Shown piece after piece: positions 50,257 through 59,442 of a DNA stretch of 64,000 nt (its first letter is position 1; each line of letters opens with the position of its first letter). The notes under the pieces were generated by a model. The model was not told the DNA's origin. It did not search any database and saw only the letters and a list, made by a program, of their open reading frames with translations. A program made the position numbers and the translations under genes. Origin of the DNA: Myxococcales bacterium (lineage in GTDB: Bacteria > Myxococcota_A > Polyangia > Polyangiales > Polyangiaceae); NCBI GenBank assembly GCA_021847645.1, contig JAJZQG010000005.1, positions 1-64,000 on the forward strand, read 5' to 3'.

Positions 50257-51354
50257 ATGACAAGCCCCTCGCCGCGACCGGACCTGCAGACCTATACCCG
50301 TCTCCTCTGCGACGACGCGCTGTTCGTCGTCGCCTCCGCGCAACGCTTCGACCCCGCCCTGCTGGCCGAGGTCGCCCGCCGTCGCGTCTCCTCCCATGAA
50401 CCCCTGATGCGCGCGGAATCGCCTGAGCTGCCGTCGTGGCAAGACCACGCCGTGGCCATGTGCGCGACACTGGCCCCGCTCGCGCCGCCGCCCTGGCTGC
50501 CCATGTCCGAGCTCATCGAGTCAATCACCCTCGAGGCCGGCGCTCGTGGCGTGCGCTCCCTGTTCACCTCCAAGCCGAGCGAAAGACAGGTCCAGCGCAC
50601 CCGCTTGCTCGCGGCCACCGCCCTGCGCTACCTGACCGCCACGATGGCGGCCGACGCTCCCCTCGATGATGAAGAGCGACTGCTGCGTCGCTGCCTCGCG
50701 TCCGGCTTCGGCCTGCCTGCGCAGGACGTCACTGCCCTGCTCGATGAGGAAGCCGCGGCTCTGGAGCCCGTGGACCCGGGCGCAGGACTCGACAACAAGC
50801 TCGCTCGCTCCATGGCATACGGCCTGTGGCTCGCCGGCATGCGAGACGGCCTCGACCCCAAGGAAGAATCCACCATCACCCAGGCGTGCGTGAACCTCGG
50901 CCTCGGCCCGGACGCCACCGAAGCCGCCAGAAAGGACGCTCGAACCCGCCTCGACGCCCGAGGCGCGCTCGCCGTCGCGAGCGTCGATGCCATCCGGTAC
51001 GTGCTGGCCGACGACCCGGAGAACGCCTCGAAAGCCGCGAGCGCTGCGGCACGGCTCGGTCTGGCTCCCGTCCATCGCACGGAGACCACGGCTGCCATCG
51101 ACCAAGGCGCCCCGGTCGTGCTCGCTCGTCGCCATTCCCTCGATAGCGCAGGACGGCAGGCGTGCCTCGCCATGGCGTGGCTCGCTGCCCTTGCCACTGA
51201 CCCGCCCGTCAGCCGCCTCGGCGAGCTCGCGCTGCGTCACGACCGGGTCGCTTCGGACATCGACGCCAAGGGCGACGGAGCCGGCGTGCGCGCCCAGGTC
51301 TTCGGCCTCGTGCAGGAGCACCTCTCGGCCGCGGCCCAGAGCCTCGGCCTCTGA
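50257..51354 (+). CDS. TerB-like helical protein of unknown function
   Basis: A 365-residue soluble, alpha-helical protein. Two segments resemble the tellurite-resistance TerB fold: 'TATMAADAPLDDEERLLRRCLASGFGLPAQDVTALL' and 'YGLWLAGMRDGLDPKEESTITQACVNLGL', each with the 'aaDg.ld..E...l......l' pattern. TerB-type domains are thought to bind metal and act in stress or membrane-linked signalling. No ter operon genes are nearby. It follows the lasso cluster but is separated by a hairpin and 176 bases, so it is probably independent. The family assignment is moderate. Confidence 0.6.
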   Translation: MTSPSPRPDLQTYTRLLCDDALFVVASAQRFDPALLAEVARRRVSSHEPLMRAESPELPSWQDHAVAMCATLAPLAPPPWLPMSELIESITLEAGARGVRSLFTSKPSERQVQRTRLLAATALRYLTATMAADAPLDDEERLLRRCLASGFGLPAQDVTALLDEEAAALEPVDPGAGLDNKLARSMAYGLWLAGMRDGLDPKEESTITQACVNLGLGPDATEAARKDARTRLDARGALAVASVDAIRYVLADDPENASKAASAAARLGLAPVHRTETTAAIDQGAPVVLARRHSLDSAGRQACLAMAWLAALATDPPVSRLGELALRHDRVASDIDAKGDGAGVRAQVFGLVQEHLSAAAQSLGL

Positions 51355-51391
51355 GAGCACGGTGCCGTCGGCGGCCCGGTGCGTCGCACGC

Positions 51392-52450
51392 CTACTTGAC
51401 GGGTCCCTGGCCGCAATCCACGAAGACGAAGTTCGTCTCCACCCTGAAGTTGGACGCGCAACAATTACGCTCGTTGAAGAAGAAGTCCATGTCGTAGACC
51501 TGGCCCGGCGTGAGATCCAGCTGCACCGTGCCGGCCACGCCGTTAGGAATCTTCTCGTCGAACCCGTATTCCGGGGCCGTCTGCAGGTCCGGCAGCTGCC
51601 CTTGGAACTCCGACGGGACCGTGATCTCCACCCGCCCCGTGTCCAGGTTGATCACGCCTTGCAGCGGCACATGGATTCCCCCCAGATTCACTGCCAGCTT
51701 TCGGTTGATGTAGACGAACACGTCGTCGTCACCCCGGAAGGTGAACACGTTGCCCGGGTCGTACCGGAACTGCGTGTGCAGCTCGTAGGTGAAATGGAAG
51801 TTGCGAGCCTTGCCGTCGTCGCTGAAGTACTTGTCCTTGTCCGGATCGTTGGGGTCCGCCGCAAACAGCTTGCCGTCGATGGGGAAGAAGAACGGCTCGT
51901 CGTAGACGAACGTTCCGCTCTGGCCCGCGACCATCGTCAACTTCAGCGCGTCCGTCATGTTGACGCCGGGGGTGTCGTGGTACCACTGGGAAAAGTCCGC
52001 GGCGCCCGTCGTGCTCGGCGTCTTGTCGGTCGATGCGTAGACCGGCGTTTGGTCCGATCCAAGCGAGGAGCCCAGGGCGCCCACGATGGCCGGATCCCAC
52101 GGACCACAGTCCTTCTGATAGGTGTCCGTGAAGCCGCTGTTGTTGCATTGGAAGTCCACGCCCGCGTGGAAGTCCCGCACCGTGCCCGTCACCACGTTCC
52201 CGCAGCCCACCGGCGCCTGGCCACCCGTACCGCCTACGGACCCGTCCACATCGCCGGCGCTGCCTCCGACGTTGAGCACGCCGCCGCTGCCTCCCGCGCC
52301 GCCCGTGGAACCGGAGGACGCGCCCGCGCCGTTGGCCCCTGCCCCTGCTGCACTCGAGTCCGACTCGCTGCAGCCAGGCCCCAACAGCAGCGCGACGCAG
52401 CCCGCCGCAATGCCCATCGCCCATCCTGTGCGCGAATCCCGATGCGGCAT
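51392..52450 (-). CDS. Fibro-slime domain lipoprotein
   Basis: A 352-residue exported protein. A signal peptide ends near Cys27 ('LLLGPGCSES'), an imperfect lipobox. A Gly/Ser-rich linker spans about 30-80. The main domain is a fibro-slime (PA14-related) module, with 'GTVRDFH', 'YELHTQFRYDPGNVFTFRGDDDVFVYINRKLAVNLGGIH' and 'VYDMDFFFNERNCCASNFRVETNF' as its signatures. Such domains occur in surface and matrix proteins of Myxococcota and Fibrobacter and may bind carbohydrate. GGAGG seven bases before ATG 52450 fixes the start. It lies 75 bases downstream of the GH25 gene on the same strand; the two may be cotranscribed. Confidence 0.88.
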   Translation of the reverse strand: MPHRDSRTGWAMGIAAGCVALLLGPGCSESDSSAAGAGANGAGASSGSTGGAGGSGGVLNVGGSAGDVDGSVGGTGGQAPVGCGNVVTGTVRDFHAGVDFQCNNSGFTDTYQKDCGPWDPAIVGALGSSLGSDQTPVYASTDKTPSTTGAADFSQWYHDTPGVNMTDALKLTMVAGQSGTFVYDEPFFFPIDGKLFAADPNDPDKDKYFSDDGKARNFHFTYELHTQFRYDPGNVFTFRGDDDVFVYINRKLAVNLGGIHVPLQGVINLDTGRVEITVPSEFQGQLPDLQTAPEYGFDEKIPNGVAGTVQLDLTPGQVYDMDFFFNERNCCASNFRVETNFVFVDCGQGPVK

Positions 52451-52525
52451 GATTCATCCTCCAAGCAAGGGTGCCGCCAAGAATGCTAACGAGCGGGCGT
52501 CGCGAGGGCAACTGCTATCCACGGC

Positions 52526-54346
52526 TCAGCCGCGGCTGCCGCCCGCCCGCGTGGGGCCCGGGGCGCGCCGCCGCCGCCGCACCTGCGCCACAGCCAGCGC
52601 TCCGATCACCAACGCCCAGCGCGGTGCGCGATCGGCCGAGCGCGACGCCGTGCAGGCGCATCCACTGGCCGAATCGCCTTCGATGGTAGCGCCGCTGACC
52701 GCTGCCGCCGAACCCGCGTCGCCGTCCGCTCCGGCCTCGCCGATTGGCCACCCGTCCGATACCGCCGCATCGGCCGTGCCCCCGTCGTCGGATCCGGCGG
52801 GCGGCGGTTCCTTCGCCGACCATGGACTATCGAGCACGTACACCTTCGCCCCTGAGCCCATCATGAGAAACGGCTCCGGACGAAAGTCGACCGCCGCCGG
52901 ATATCCGTATAGCTCGGCCGCGGGCATGCTCTGCGGCGCGTCGAACCGCCACGCCTTCATCGCCTGCGGATTGAGCACGTGCCGACGCACCGTACCGTCA
53001 ATCACCCATACCTCCGGCGTGCCGTCGTCCGCTTGGACAACCTGCGGCGCCGCGGGCCAATCCGGACCATCGGGATACCCGTCAACCACACTGTCCGGGT
53101 AGTGCGCGACATCATCGCGGTAGGAGAACTTCCACGCGGAGAATATCGCCGGATCGGTCACCCACCGCTTGACTCCTTGCGCGGGAGTGAGCGGAGCCTC
53201 GGGTGGCGGGCAACTGAAGCTCTTCGGGCTGCCGGTCAGAAGCGTGTTCGCTCCGCCCGCCGTGTCGATTCCATACGCATAGACATCGTGCGCCTGATCG
53301 TCGCAAAACCCGCGCGGCGGCAGCAGCGAGAATCCGTGGTTGCACGAGCCGATCGCCGTGCACAGGTCCTGCCGGTCCACGTCCGCCGTGAGCGCCACGC
53401 CCACAGCGCCGCTGGCCCCCGCCTTTCCATCGAAGTACACGTGTACCGCGATGGACTTCGTCGCCTCGTCCGGATCCTGCGCCCAGCCCGTGATGCCCGT
53501 ACAGGCCGCGGTGTCGAGATTACCCCTCGGCGCTTGGTTGATTACGCCGAGCGCCTTGAGCTCCGCCAACGTGCCATTGAACACGTCGTGATCGAGTGTG
53601 CCCGACCCGTCGCTGTACTGCCAGATCGTCCAGTCCGACCAGTTGTCCGGGATGAGAGGGCAGCTCACGCCGTAGTGCGCAATCCAAAGCGGATAGCTGC
53701 TGAATGCCCCGCTGCCCACGTTGTCCTGCCAGAAGTACGGCCCCGTGTAGATCACCGGCCGCTTGCCCGTGCCCTGCTCCACGACCTGCAACCATGTCTT
53801 CATCTTCGCGACGATCGTCGCGCTCGACTGCCCACCCGTCGATTCCACGTCGATCATGCAAGGCAGGTCGCCGTCGCCCAGGTGCCCGACGGCGCTGACG
53901 ACCAGGTTGGCCTGCGCCGTCGCGTCCTGTCCGGGCTCGAAGAACTGGTAAGCGCCGCGCAGGATTCCCGCCGCCTTCATACCCTGCCAGTTCTGCGAGA
54001 ACTTCGGGTCCGAGAAGCCCGTTCCGTCGCTGACACGGGCGTAGCCGAACGCAAGCCCGGCGGCCTTCTGCGCCGCCCAGTTGAAGTCGCCCTGGTAGTA
54101 GCTGACGTCCACGCCTTGTACCGGACCGTTGCTCGGAGCCCCGCACTTCGTGCTCACGGCTTGCTGCGTAGTCCCAATCTCGTTGCCCGCACCGGCCGCT
54201 TCCCCGTCGTAGTCGCCGCAGGCCGACAGCGCGATCGGCCCGGCGAGCGCCAGGCCCAGCACCCCAAGCCCCAGGCCGCAACTCCTCCTGTACCCCGGTC
54301 GTCGACGATCCGAACAGCGTGGCTGGCGCGTTGACATTGGACTCAT
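52526..54346 (-). CDS. GH25 lysozyme-like lipoprotein with MYXO-CTERM-like tail
   Basis: A 606-residue surface protein. The signal peptide ends in a lipobox, 'LSAC' with Cys43. A GH25 muramidase domain spans about 75-265: 'GVDVSYYQGDFNW' with catalytic-site Asp80, 'CMIDVES' and 'IWQYSDGSGTLDHDVFNG'. A second region ('GWAQDPDEATKSIAVHVYFDG', 'IGSCNHGF', 'VYAYGID') is an Ig-like module I know from other myxobacterial proteins. A third lies around 'HVLNPQAMKAW'. The C-terminus is 'SGCACTAS', a hydrophobic helix and 'RRRRR', a MYXO-CTERM-type signal. The enzyme class cleaves peptidoglycan between MurNAc and GlcNAc, perhaps of prey. ATG 54346 has a GGGAAGAG ribosome site; upstream starts do not. 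Confidence 0.85.
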   Translation of the reverse strand: MSPMSTRQPRCSDRRRPGYRRSCGLGLGVLGLALAGPIALSACGDYDGEAAGAGNEIGTTQQAVSTKCGAPSNGPVQGVDVSYYQGDFNWAAQKAAGLAFGYARVSDGTGFSDPKFSQNWQGMKAAGILRGAYQFFEPGQDATAQANLVVSAVGHLGDGDLPCMIDVESTGGQSSATIVAKMKTWLQVVEQGTGKRPVIYTGPYFWQDNVGSGAFSSYPLWIAHYGVSCPLIPDNWSDWTIWQYSDGSGTLDHDVFNGTLAELKALGVINQAPRGNLDTAACTGITGWAQDPDEATKSIAVHVYFDGKAGASGAVGVALTADVDRQDLCTAIGSCNHGFSLLPPRGFCDDQAHDVYAYGIDTAGGANTLLTGSPKSFSCPPPEAPLTPAQGVKRWVTDPAIFSAWKFSYRDDVAHYPDSVVDGYPDGPDWPAAPQVVQADDGTPEVWVIDGTVRRHVLNPQAMKAWRFDAPQSMPAAELYGYPAAVDFRPEPFLMMGSGAKVYVLDSPWSAKEPPPAGSDDGGTADAAVSDGWPIGEAGADGDAGSAAAVSGATIEGDSASGCACTASRSADRAPRWALVIGALAVAQVRRRRRAPGPTRAGGSRG

Positions 54347-54541
54347 TTTGCTCTTCCCAGGAGAAGCGAAGCCGCCTCGCTTGTCAACGGCCGCCACGCG
54401 GCGGTCCACACCCGAGCCCGTCGCCGCGATCCCGATGCGCTCGCGCCCACAACGCTTGCTCACCCGCCGCGAATTGCCCCGAGCCTGCCTCCGTTCTCCG
54501 AGCCCGCCGCGCGCCCGGCTTGACGTAACCGCCGGCGGCTG

Positions 54542-56434
54542 ATGTCATGCGCGTGGATGGTCCCCAGAACGTCACGGGTATCTGCTCTCGCCTGCTTCCT
54601 CGCGGAAGTCGGCGCTCTTGCGCTCGCCGGCTGCCAGGACCCAACCGAGATCGACCTCGAGGTCACCACCAACGCCGTCTGCGCCGACGTCAGCGGAACC
54701 AGCATCACGGTCGGCCAACTGGGAACCATCGAGCAAGCCGCCCCCGTCACCTCCACCACTGCCTGCGACGATGCCTCCCATCGTATCGGCTCGCTCGTCG
54801 TCATTCCCAGCGGTGACAACGACAGCCCCGTCGCGGTCCGCGTCGTGACCGGGATTCGTCGCAGCCCCGAGGAGTGCGTCGCCAACGCGTACAAGGGCGG
54901 CTGCATCGTGGCCCGCCGCTCCCTGCGCTATCTGCCCCACACCGCGCTGCGGCTTCCCGTCGAGATGACTCTCGATTGCATGGACGTTCCGTGCGGCCAG
55001 ACCGAAACGTGCGTGCACGGGAGCTGCGTGTCGGCCACGATCGCGGAACCCGAAACCTGCGCAACGCCCGGCGGATGCCAGATCGCCGGCGGCGACGGCG
55101 GCCCGGCGGACGCCGCGACCGAGGCCTCGGAGGACGTCACGCCCGCGGACGCCGCCGAGGAGCAGGACGCGGCCCAGCCCGACGCGGGCCCGGATGCCGA
55201 GGATGCGGGCGAAGAGGCCGACGCCGAGTTGGCGGATGCGGACGCGGACAGCGGCGACTCCGAAGACGTCGTTTCCGACGCGGCCGATGAGGGCGATGCG
55301 ATCGACGCGGCCGAGGACACGATGGCGCCCGAATCGGGGCCGGATGTCCTGGAGGCAGGAGACGCACCGCTCGATTCTCCCGAACAGGACGCTCCCGACG
55401 ATGCCGCGGATGCACTCGAGGCAGATGCCCCGCTGGTGTGCCCGCCTGGAACCGCCGATTGCGACGGAATCGCAGCCAATGGCTGCGAAGCGGTCCTCGC
55501 CGACGACGACCACAACTGCGGTATTTGCGCACACAACTGCTTCGGCGGCGGCTGCTCGGCGGGAACGTGCCTTCCCCTGGAGCTGGCCTCCGGGCAGCTC
55601 GCTCCGACCAACATCGCAGTAGTGGGCGGCTATGCATACTTCACCAGCGCCACCGCCACTGGCGCAGTTCTTCGCGTGCCCATCGACGGCACCGGCGCGC
55701 CCCAAACCGTCGTCCCCTCCCAGCCCAATCCGTGGGGAATCGCCACCGATGGCACGTTCCTGTATTGGACTACGCAGCAGCCGTCGGGCGGCGTGTTCAA
55801 GGCGGCACTGGACGGCAGCGGGGTCACGTCCCTGGCGCCTGCCCAGCAGAATCCGGCCGGCGTGCTCGTGAACAACTCTTTCGCATATTGGGTGAACCAA
55901 GTCGGAACCGTCAACAAGGTCGCCGCCGATGGGACCGGACTCAAGACATTCACCTCGGGCCTGTCGAATCCCATGTTCCTCGCCTACGCCGCCGGCAACA
56001 TCGTGGTGTCGAACCGGGGCACGAAGAACAGCGACGGCGGCATGCTCGTCGTGCCCGACTCGAACGGAACGCCCTGGAATCTGACGGGCGGCGAGACGTT
56101 CCCGATGGCGGTCGCGACCGATGGTGCCGCGACCGTCTGGGTCACCCGAGGCAAGAGCCCCGCTTTCAGCGACGGTCAGGTGCGCAAGCACAGCGGTGGA
56201 GCGCTGACCGTGCTCTTGACCGGCATCCTGGACGGCTGGGGTGTCGCGCTCGACCCGACCTGGATCTACTGGACGAGCCAGGGCGACGGGCGCTTGGAGC
56301 GCGTGGCGCGTGACGGGACCCAGCGCTCGGTCATGATCAGCGGCCTGGCGGCTCCGTGCGGCGTGGCGGTCGACGACACCGCGGTGTACGTCGCGAGCAG
56401 CGGCGACGGCCGCATCTTGCGGATTGCCAAGTAG
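54542..56434 (+). CDS. Lipoprotein with acidic linker and beta-propeller
   Basis: A 630-residue lipoprotein with a clear lipobox 'LAGC' at Cys31. After a ~150-residue Cys-containing domain there is a very acidic Asp/Ala/Glu-rich linker (about 180-300), typical of Polyangia surface proteins. A short Cys-rich motif follows ('CDGIAANGCEAVL', 'CGICAHNC', 'CSAGTC'). From about 345 onward repeated units such as 'GGYAYFTSATATGAVLRVPIDG', 'DGTFLYWTTQQPSGGVFKAALDG' and 'DPTWIYWTSQGDGRLERVARDG' build an NHL/YWTD-like propeller. Function is probably binding at the cell surface. The start may be ATG 54542 or ATG 54557. Divergent from the GH25 gene. Confidence 0.82.
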   Translation: MSCAWMVPRTSRVSALACFLAEVGALALAGCQDPTEIDLEVTTNAVCADVSGTSITVGQLGTIEQAAPVTSTTACDDASHRIGSLVVIPSGDNDSPVAVRVVTGIRRSPEECVANAYKGGCIVARRSLRYLPHTALRLPVEMTLDCMDVPCGQTETCVHGSCVSATIAEPETCATPGGCQIAGGDGGPADAATEASEDVTPADAAEEQDAAQPDAGPDAEDAGEEADAELADADADSGDSEDVVSDAADEGDAIDAAEDTMAPESGPDVLEAGDAPLDSPEQDAPDDAADALEADAPLVCPPGTADCDGIAANGCEAVLADDDHNCGICAHNCFGGGCSAGTCLPLELASGQLAPTNIAVVGGYAYFTSATATGAVLRVPIDGTGAPQTVVPSQPNPWGIATDGTFLYWTTQQPSGGVFKAALDGSGVTSLAPAQQNPAGVLVNNSFAYWVNQVGTVNKVAADGTGLKTFTSGLSNPMFLAYAAGNIVVSNRGTKNSDGGMLVVPDSNGTPWNLTGGETFPMAVATDGAATVWVTRGKSPAFSDGQVRKHSGGALTVLLTGILDGWGVALDPTWIYWTSQGDGRLERVARDGTQRSVMISGLAAPCGVAVDDTAVYVASSGDGRILRIAK

Positions 56435-56476
56435 CGAGCGACCGCTGGCGCGGATTCGGACGCCGGCGACTCACAC

Positions 56477-57433
56477 TCAGAAGCCGACGAGTGCAGGGGA
56501 GAGCGGCCCGGACACCCGTCCCGGCGCGATATCCCCGGTACCGGCGCCGCGCTCCGTGTTCAGGGCAATCCCCACCGCGACCCCGGAGATCACCACGGCT
56601 CCGATCCCCGCCCAGAACCACCACCGCGACGTCAAGCCCGGTGGCTTGAGCGCGAGGTTGACTTCCTTGCGTTGCCCCGCCGCAACGGTGGTCGACGTCT
56701 CCGTGGTCCGCCAATCCGGATGCGTGGCCGCGATCGTATGATCGCCCGCATCGACGAACGTCTCCACGGGAGAAACGCCCAGCGCGCGGCCGTCGACGAA
56801 CACGTCCGCCCCGGGAACCGAGGTGCGCACGACGAGCAGGCCGGTCGTCGATCGGGACACGAGCTGGGCTTCGATGAGCAGCACTCCGCCTTTGGGCAGG
56901 TCGACTGCACGCCGGAACGGGAAGTAGCCCTCGGCCTCGATCTCGACCACGGCCTTGCCCGAGGGCAAGGCGACCGGCCGGTCCATCGGCGTCGTGCCCA
57001 CGACCGTGTTGCGCACCAGAACGCGCGCGCCGGGGACCTTGCAGGAGACGGTCAGCTTGGAGACGTGGGACCGGATCTCGGCGATCAACGCGGCCAGCGC
57101 GGGCGCGCGTGCCTTGAGCTCGGGCGGCGCAACGCGGTCGAAGTCCTCGATCTTCTCCAACGCAGCCGGGTACCTGCCCAGCCCCTGCAAGGCTCTGGCT
57201 GCGTTGTAGAGCAATGCCGGATCCTGCTCGAGGCGGTACGCTGCGTCGTAGTCCGCCAGCGCTTCCTCGTAGCGCAGCTGATCCATCGCCGCATCACCCT
57301 GCTTCTTCAGCTCCCGCGCGCGCTCCGTGACCGACGGCGCCTCGGGCTGCGCACGGCTCGACGGTGCCGTGGCCATCGATACGGCTACCGTCACCAGCAG
57401 GAATCCAGGACTGCGCCATCTCATGGATGTCAT
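56477..57433 (-). CDS. TPR/PEGA-domain secreted protein
   Basis: A 318-residue protein. The signal peptide covers about 1-28 ('FLLVTVAVSMATAPSSRAQ'). A small TPR region follows (35-115, 'GDAAMDQLRYEEALADYDAAYRLEQDPALLYNAARALQGLGRY'), then two PEGA-type beta modules ('VPGARVLVRNTVVGTTPMDRPVALPSGKAVVEIEAEGY' and 'VPGADVFVDGRALGVSPVETFVDAGDHTIAA'). A C-terminal membrane helix is at about 277-296. PEGA modules are common surface adaptors in myxobacteria. It starts four bases after the kinase stop, so the two are an operon. Possibly the kinase and this protein share a signal path. Confidence 0.85.
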   Translation of the reverse strand: MTSMRWRSPGFLLVTVAVSMATAPSSRAQPEAPSVTERARELKKQGDAAMDQLRYEEALADYDAAYRLEQDPALLYNAARALQGLGRYPAALEKIEDFDRVAPPELKARAPALAALIAEIRSHVSKLTVSCKVPGARVLVRNTVVGTTPMDRPVALPSGKAVVEIEAEGYFPFRRAVDLPKGGVLLIEAQLVSRSTTGLLVVRTSVPGADVFVDGRALGVSPVETFVDAGDHTIAATHPDWRTTETSTTVAAGQRKEVNLALKPPGLTSRWWFWAGIGAVVISGVAVGIALNTERGAGTGDIAPGRVSGPLSPALVGF

Positions 57434-57437
57434 CGCC

Positions 57438-58832
57438 TCATAGGTGCAGCGGATTCACTGGTTGCGTGGTGGTCGCAGTTGGTGGCGGTGTCGGTGACGC
57501 CGACGTGGGGGGCGGCGGCGCGACCGCGCCGGTCCCTGCCGCCCGGTGCGGCGGCACTGCGCGGAGAGTCGTCGTCGCCGGCACGGCGGGCTGCGATGAG
57601 GCCGGCGGCGCGGCGAGCACCACGTCCGCGTCCTGTGCTGCGCTCTCGAACGACGACGGTGACGCCTGCGCAACTGCGGAATCGATGCTCGACGTGAGCG
57701 GCGCGCGCGACGCCGTCGAGCTCGCCACGTCTGCGACATTGTCGGCGCGGGGACGCGTGAACCAGAAGGTTGCGGCTCCCACGACACCGACGGACAGCAC
57801 GACGAGCGCCCACGGCATTTGGCTGCGCCGCAGTGTGGTCGACGCCCCCGGCGCGCTCTTGGCCAACGCCGTGTCGTCAAAAGCGCCACCGACGCTGTCC
57901 TGCGGCGAGAAGGGCAGCAGGTCCGCCGCGCTCAGCCGCATCCCCGACGACGCCGGCAGCTCCGACGGACCGAAGCGCCCAATCGCAGCAGCGAACGCCT
58001 CCACGTCCGGGAAACGGTCATCGGGCTCCTTCGCCAGCGACTTCATGATCGCGGCCATGAGCCCCTTGGGCAGATCCTTGCGCGTCCGATCGAGACGCGG
58101 CGGATCGTCGGCCACGATCGCGGCGGCCACCGCCGTCGCGCTCTTGCCCTGGAACGGCGGAACCCCCGACAGCAGCTCGTACAGGATGATCCCCAGCGAC
58201 CACACGTCCGTGCGCGCGTCGACATTCTTCGCCGACCGCACCTGCTCCGGAGACATGTACAGCGGCGTGCCGAGCATCGATTGCGTCGATGTCATGGCCA
58301 CGTCCTGGATGCTCATGAGCTTCGAGATCCCGAAGTCCAGAACCTTCACCAGCCGCCGCCCCGTGGCGTCGTCCTGCAGAAACAGGTTCGCAGGCTTCAG
58401 ATCGCGATGCACGATCCCCAGCCGATGCGCTTCTGCCATCGCCGCACAGGCTTGCAGCACGTAGCCCACCGCCTCCTGCACCGGCAATGGCCCACGGCGC
58501 TGCAGCTCGGCCGCCAGGTCGCGCCCCGTCAGCAGCTCCATCACCATCACCGGCGAGCCGTCCTCCAGGTTGTCGACGTCGAGGACGCGAACCACATGGG
58601 GGCCGGTCAAGCGCGCGGCGGCCCGGGCCTCCCGCTCGAACCGCGTGGCGATCTCCTTGTCCGCCCGCACGTGCGGATGCAGGATTTTGAGCGCCACCGC
58701 CCGGTCGAGACGATCCTGAAAGGCCTCGAGCACCACGCCCATGCCGCCCTCGGCAATGACGCGCACGACACGGTACTTGTCCGCCACGACCTCGTTGGGC
58801 GATGGCAAGCGTTCTGGGTCGAGGGCGATCAT
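57438..58832 (-). CDS. Membrane Ser/Thr protein kinase
   Basis: A 464-residue Hanks-type kinase. The catalytic domain runs about 20-290: 'AEGGMGVV', Lys49 in 'VALK', 'HRDLKPAN' with Asp144, 'DFGISKL' with Asp167, and 'GTPLYMSPEQ'. All key residues are present. A transmembrane helix follows at about 361-380 ('MPWALVVLSVGVVGAATFWF'), then a Pro/Ala/Ser-rich outer tail of about 85 residues with no recognisable fold. ATG 58832 is preferred to 58895 since the latter adds an unrelated tail. It is cotranscribed with the PEGA protein. Confidence 0.9.
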   Translation of the reverse strand: MIALDPERLPSPNEVVADKYRVVRVIAEGGMGVVLEAFQDRLDRAVALKILHPHVRADKEIATRFEREARAAARLTGPHVVRVLDVDNLEDGSPVMVMELLTGRDLAAELQRRGPLPVQEAVGYVLQACAAMAEAHRLGIVHRDLKPANLFLQDDATGRRLVKVLDFGISKLMSIQDVAMTSTQSMLGTPLYMSPEQVRSAKNVDARTDVWSLGIILYELLSGVPPFQGKSATAVAAAIVADDPPRLDRTRKDLPKGLMAAIMKSLAKEPDDRFPDVEAFAAAIGRFGPSELPASSGMRLSAADLLPFSPQDSVGGAFDDTALAKSAPGASTTLRRSQMPWALVVLSVGVVGAATFWFTRPRADNVADVASSTASRAPLTSSIDSAVAQASPSSFESAAQDADVVLAAPPASSQPAVPATTTLRAVPPHRAAGTGAVAPPPPTSASPTPPPTATTTQPVNPLHL

Positions 58833-59001
58833 GGCGGAATACAGGGCGCACCGCGCCTTGTGAGGGGAATGCCTCGCTGCATTGTACGGAAACACGCGCG
58901 CCGATCAAGCTGCGGTCGACACGTTCGGCTCGGCTGGCCGCGCCCGTCCCCGCGATGTCGCCGATCTTGCACTTTGTACGCGATGGGCCGACACTCGACG
59001 C

Positions 59002-59340
59002 ATGAACAAGCTCATGTTTGCAGTCGCATGTGTCATGGGCTGCATCATCGGTTGCGCCAAGCCCGCGCCTCCCACCAGCCCCGAAAGCACCGTCGAGCCC
59101 GCCGAAACCGAGGAATCGGAGCCCGAGTCTCCGCCCGCTACGGACAAGAGCAAATCGACGTCCGAGCCCCCTGCCCCAAGCGCCTCTGCTCCCGCCGAAT
59201 CCAGCGGCCCCAATGCATCGGTCGGCGAGTCGTCCCCGCCGCCCTGCAGCAGCCTGCCCAAGTCCAAGTGCAAGGTGACCCAGGGCTGCGCTTGGTACGA
59301 GCAGGCCGGCAAGGGCAAGTGCGTCAACGAAGACGAGTAG
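59002..59340 (+). CDS. Small lipoprotein with Ser/Pro linker and Cys-rich end
   Basis: A 112-residue lipoprotein with lipobox 'IIGC' at Cys18. A Glu/Ser/Pro-rich linker (20-80) leads to a compact domain with four Cys ('PCSSLPKSKCKVTQGCAWYEQAGKGKC'), likely two disulfides. I do not recognise the family; the Cys pattern resembles small surface domains found in other myxobacterial lipoproteins. ATG 59002 is chosen because it gives the signal peptide; the open frame begins earlier at 58882. It is divergent from the kinase at 58832. Confidence 0.75.
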   Translation: MNKLMFAVACVMGCIIGCAKPAPPTSPESTVEPAETEESEPESPPATDKSKSTSEPPAPSASAPAESSGPNASVGESSPPPCSSLPKSKCKVTQGCAWYEQAGKGKCVNEDE

Positions 59341-59342
59341 CC

Positions 59343-59368
59343 CGATCGCCTTGCAAGACACGCGATCG
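59343..59368 (+). terminator. Hairpin after the small lipoprotein gene
   Basis: CGATCGC (59343-59349) pairs with GCGATCG (59362-59368) around a 12-base loop, directly after the stop at 59340. No T-run. It immediately precedes the -35 element at 59370. Confidence 0.35.
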
Positions 59369-59369
59369 C

Positions 59370-59398
59370 TTGAAGCCCCTGCAGCCTTCGCGTATCTT
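59370..59398 (+). promoter_or_regulatory. Sigma-70-like promoter of the Tat-signal gene
   Basis: TTGAAG (59370-59375) and TATCTT (59393-59398) are separated by exactly 17 bases. Transcription would start near 59405, giving a leader of about 38 bases that contains the GGAGG site of the next gene. Confidence 0.5.
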
Positions 59399-59442
59399 CT
59401 GTCCCGTGGCGGTCTGGAGACCGCAAACACGGAGGATGCACC

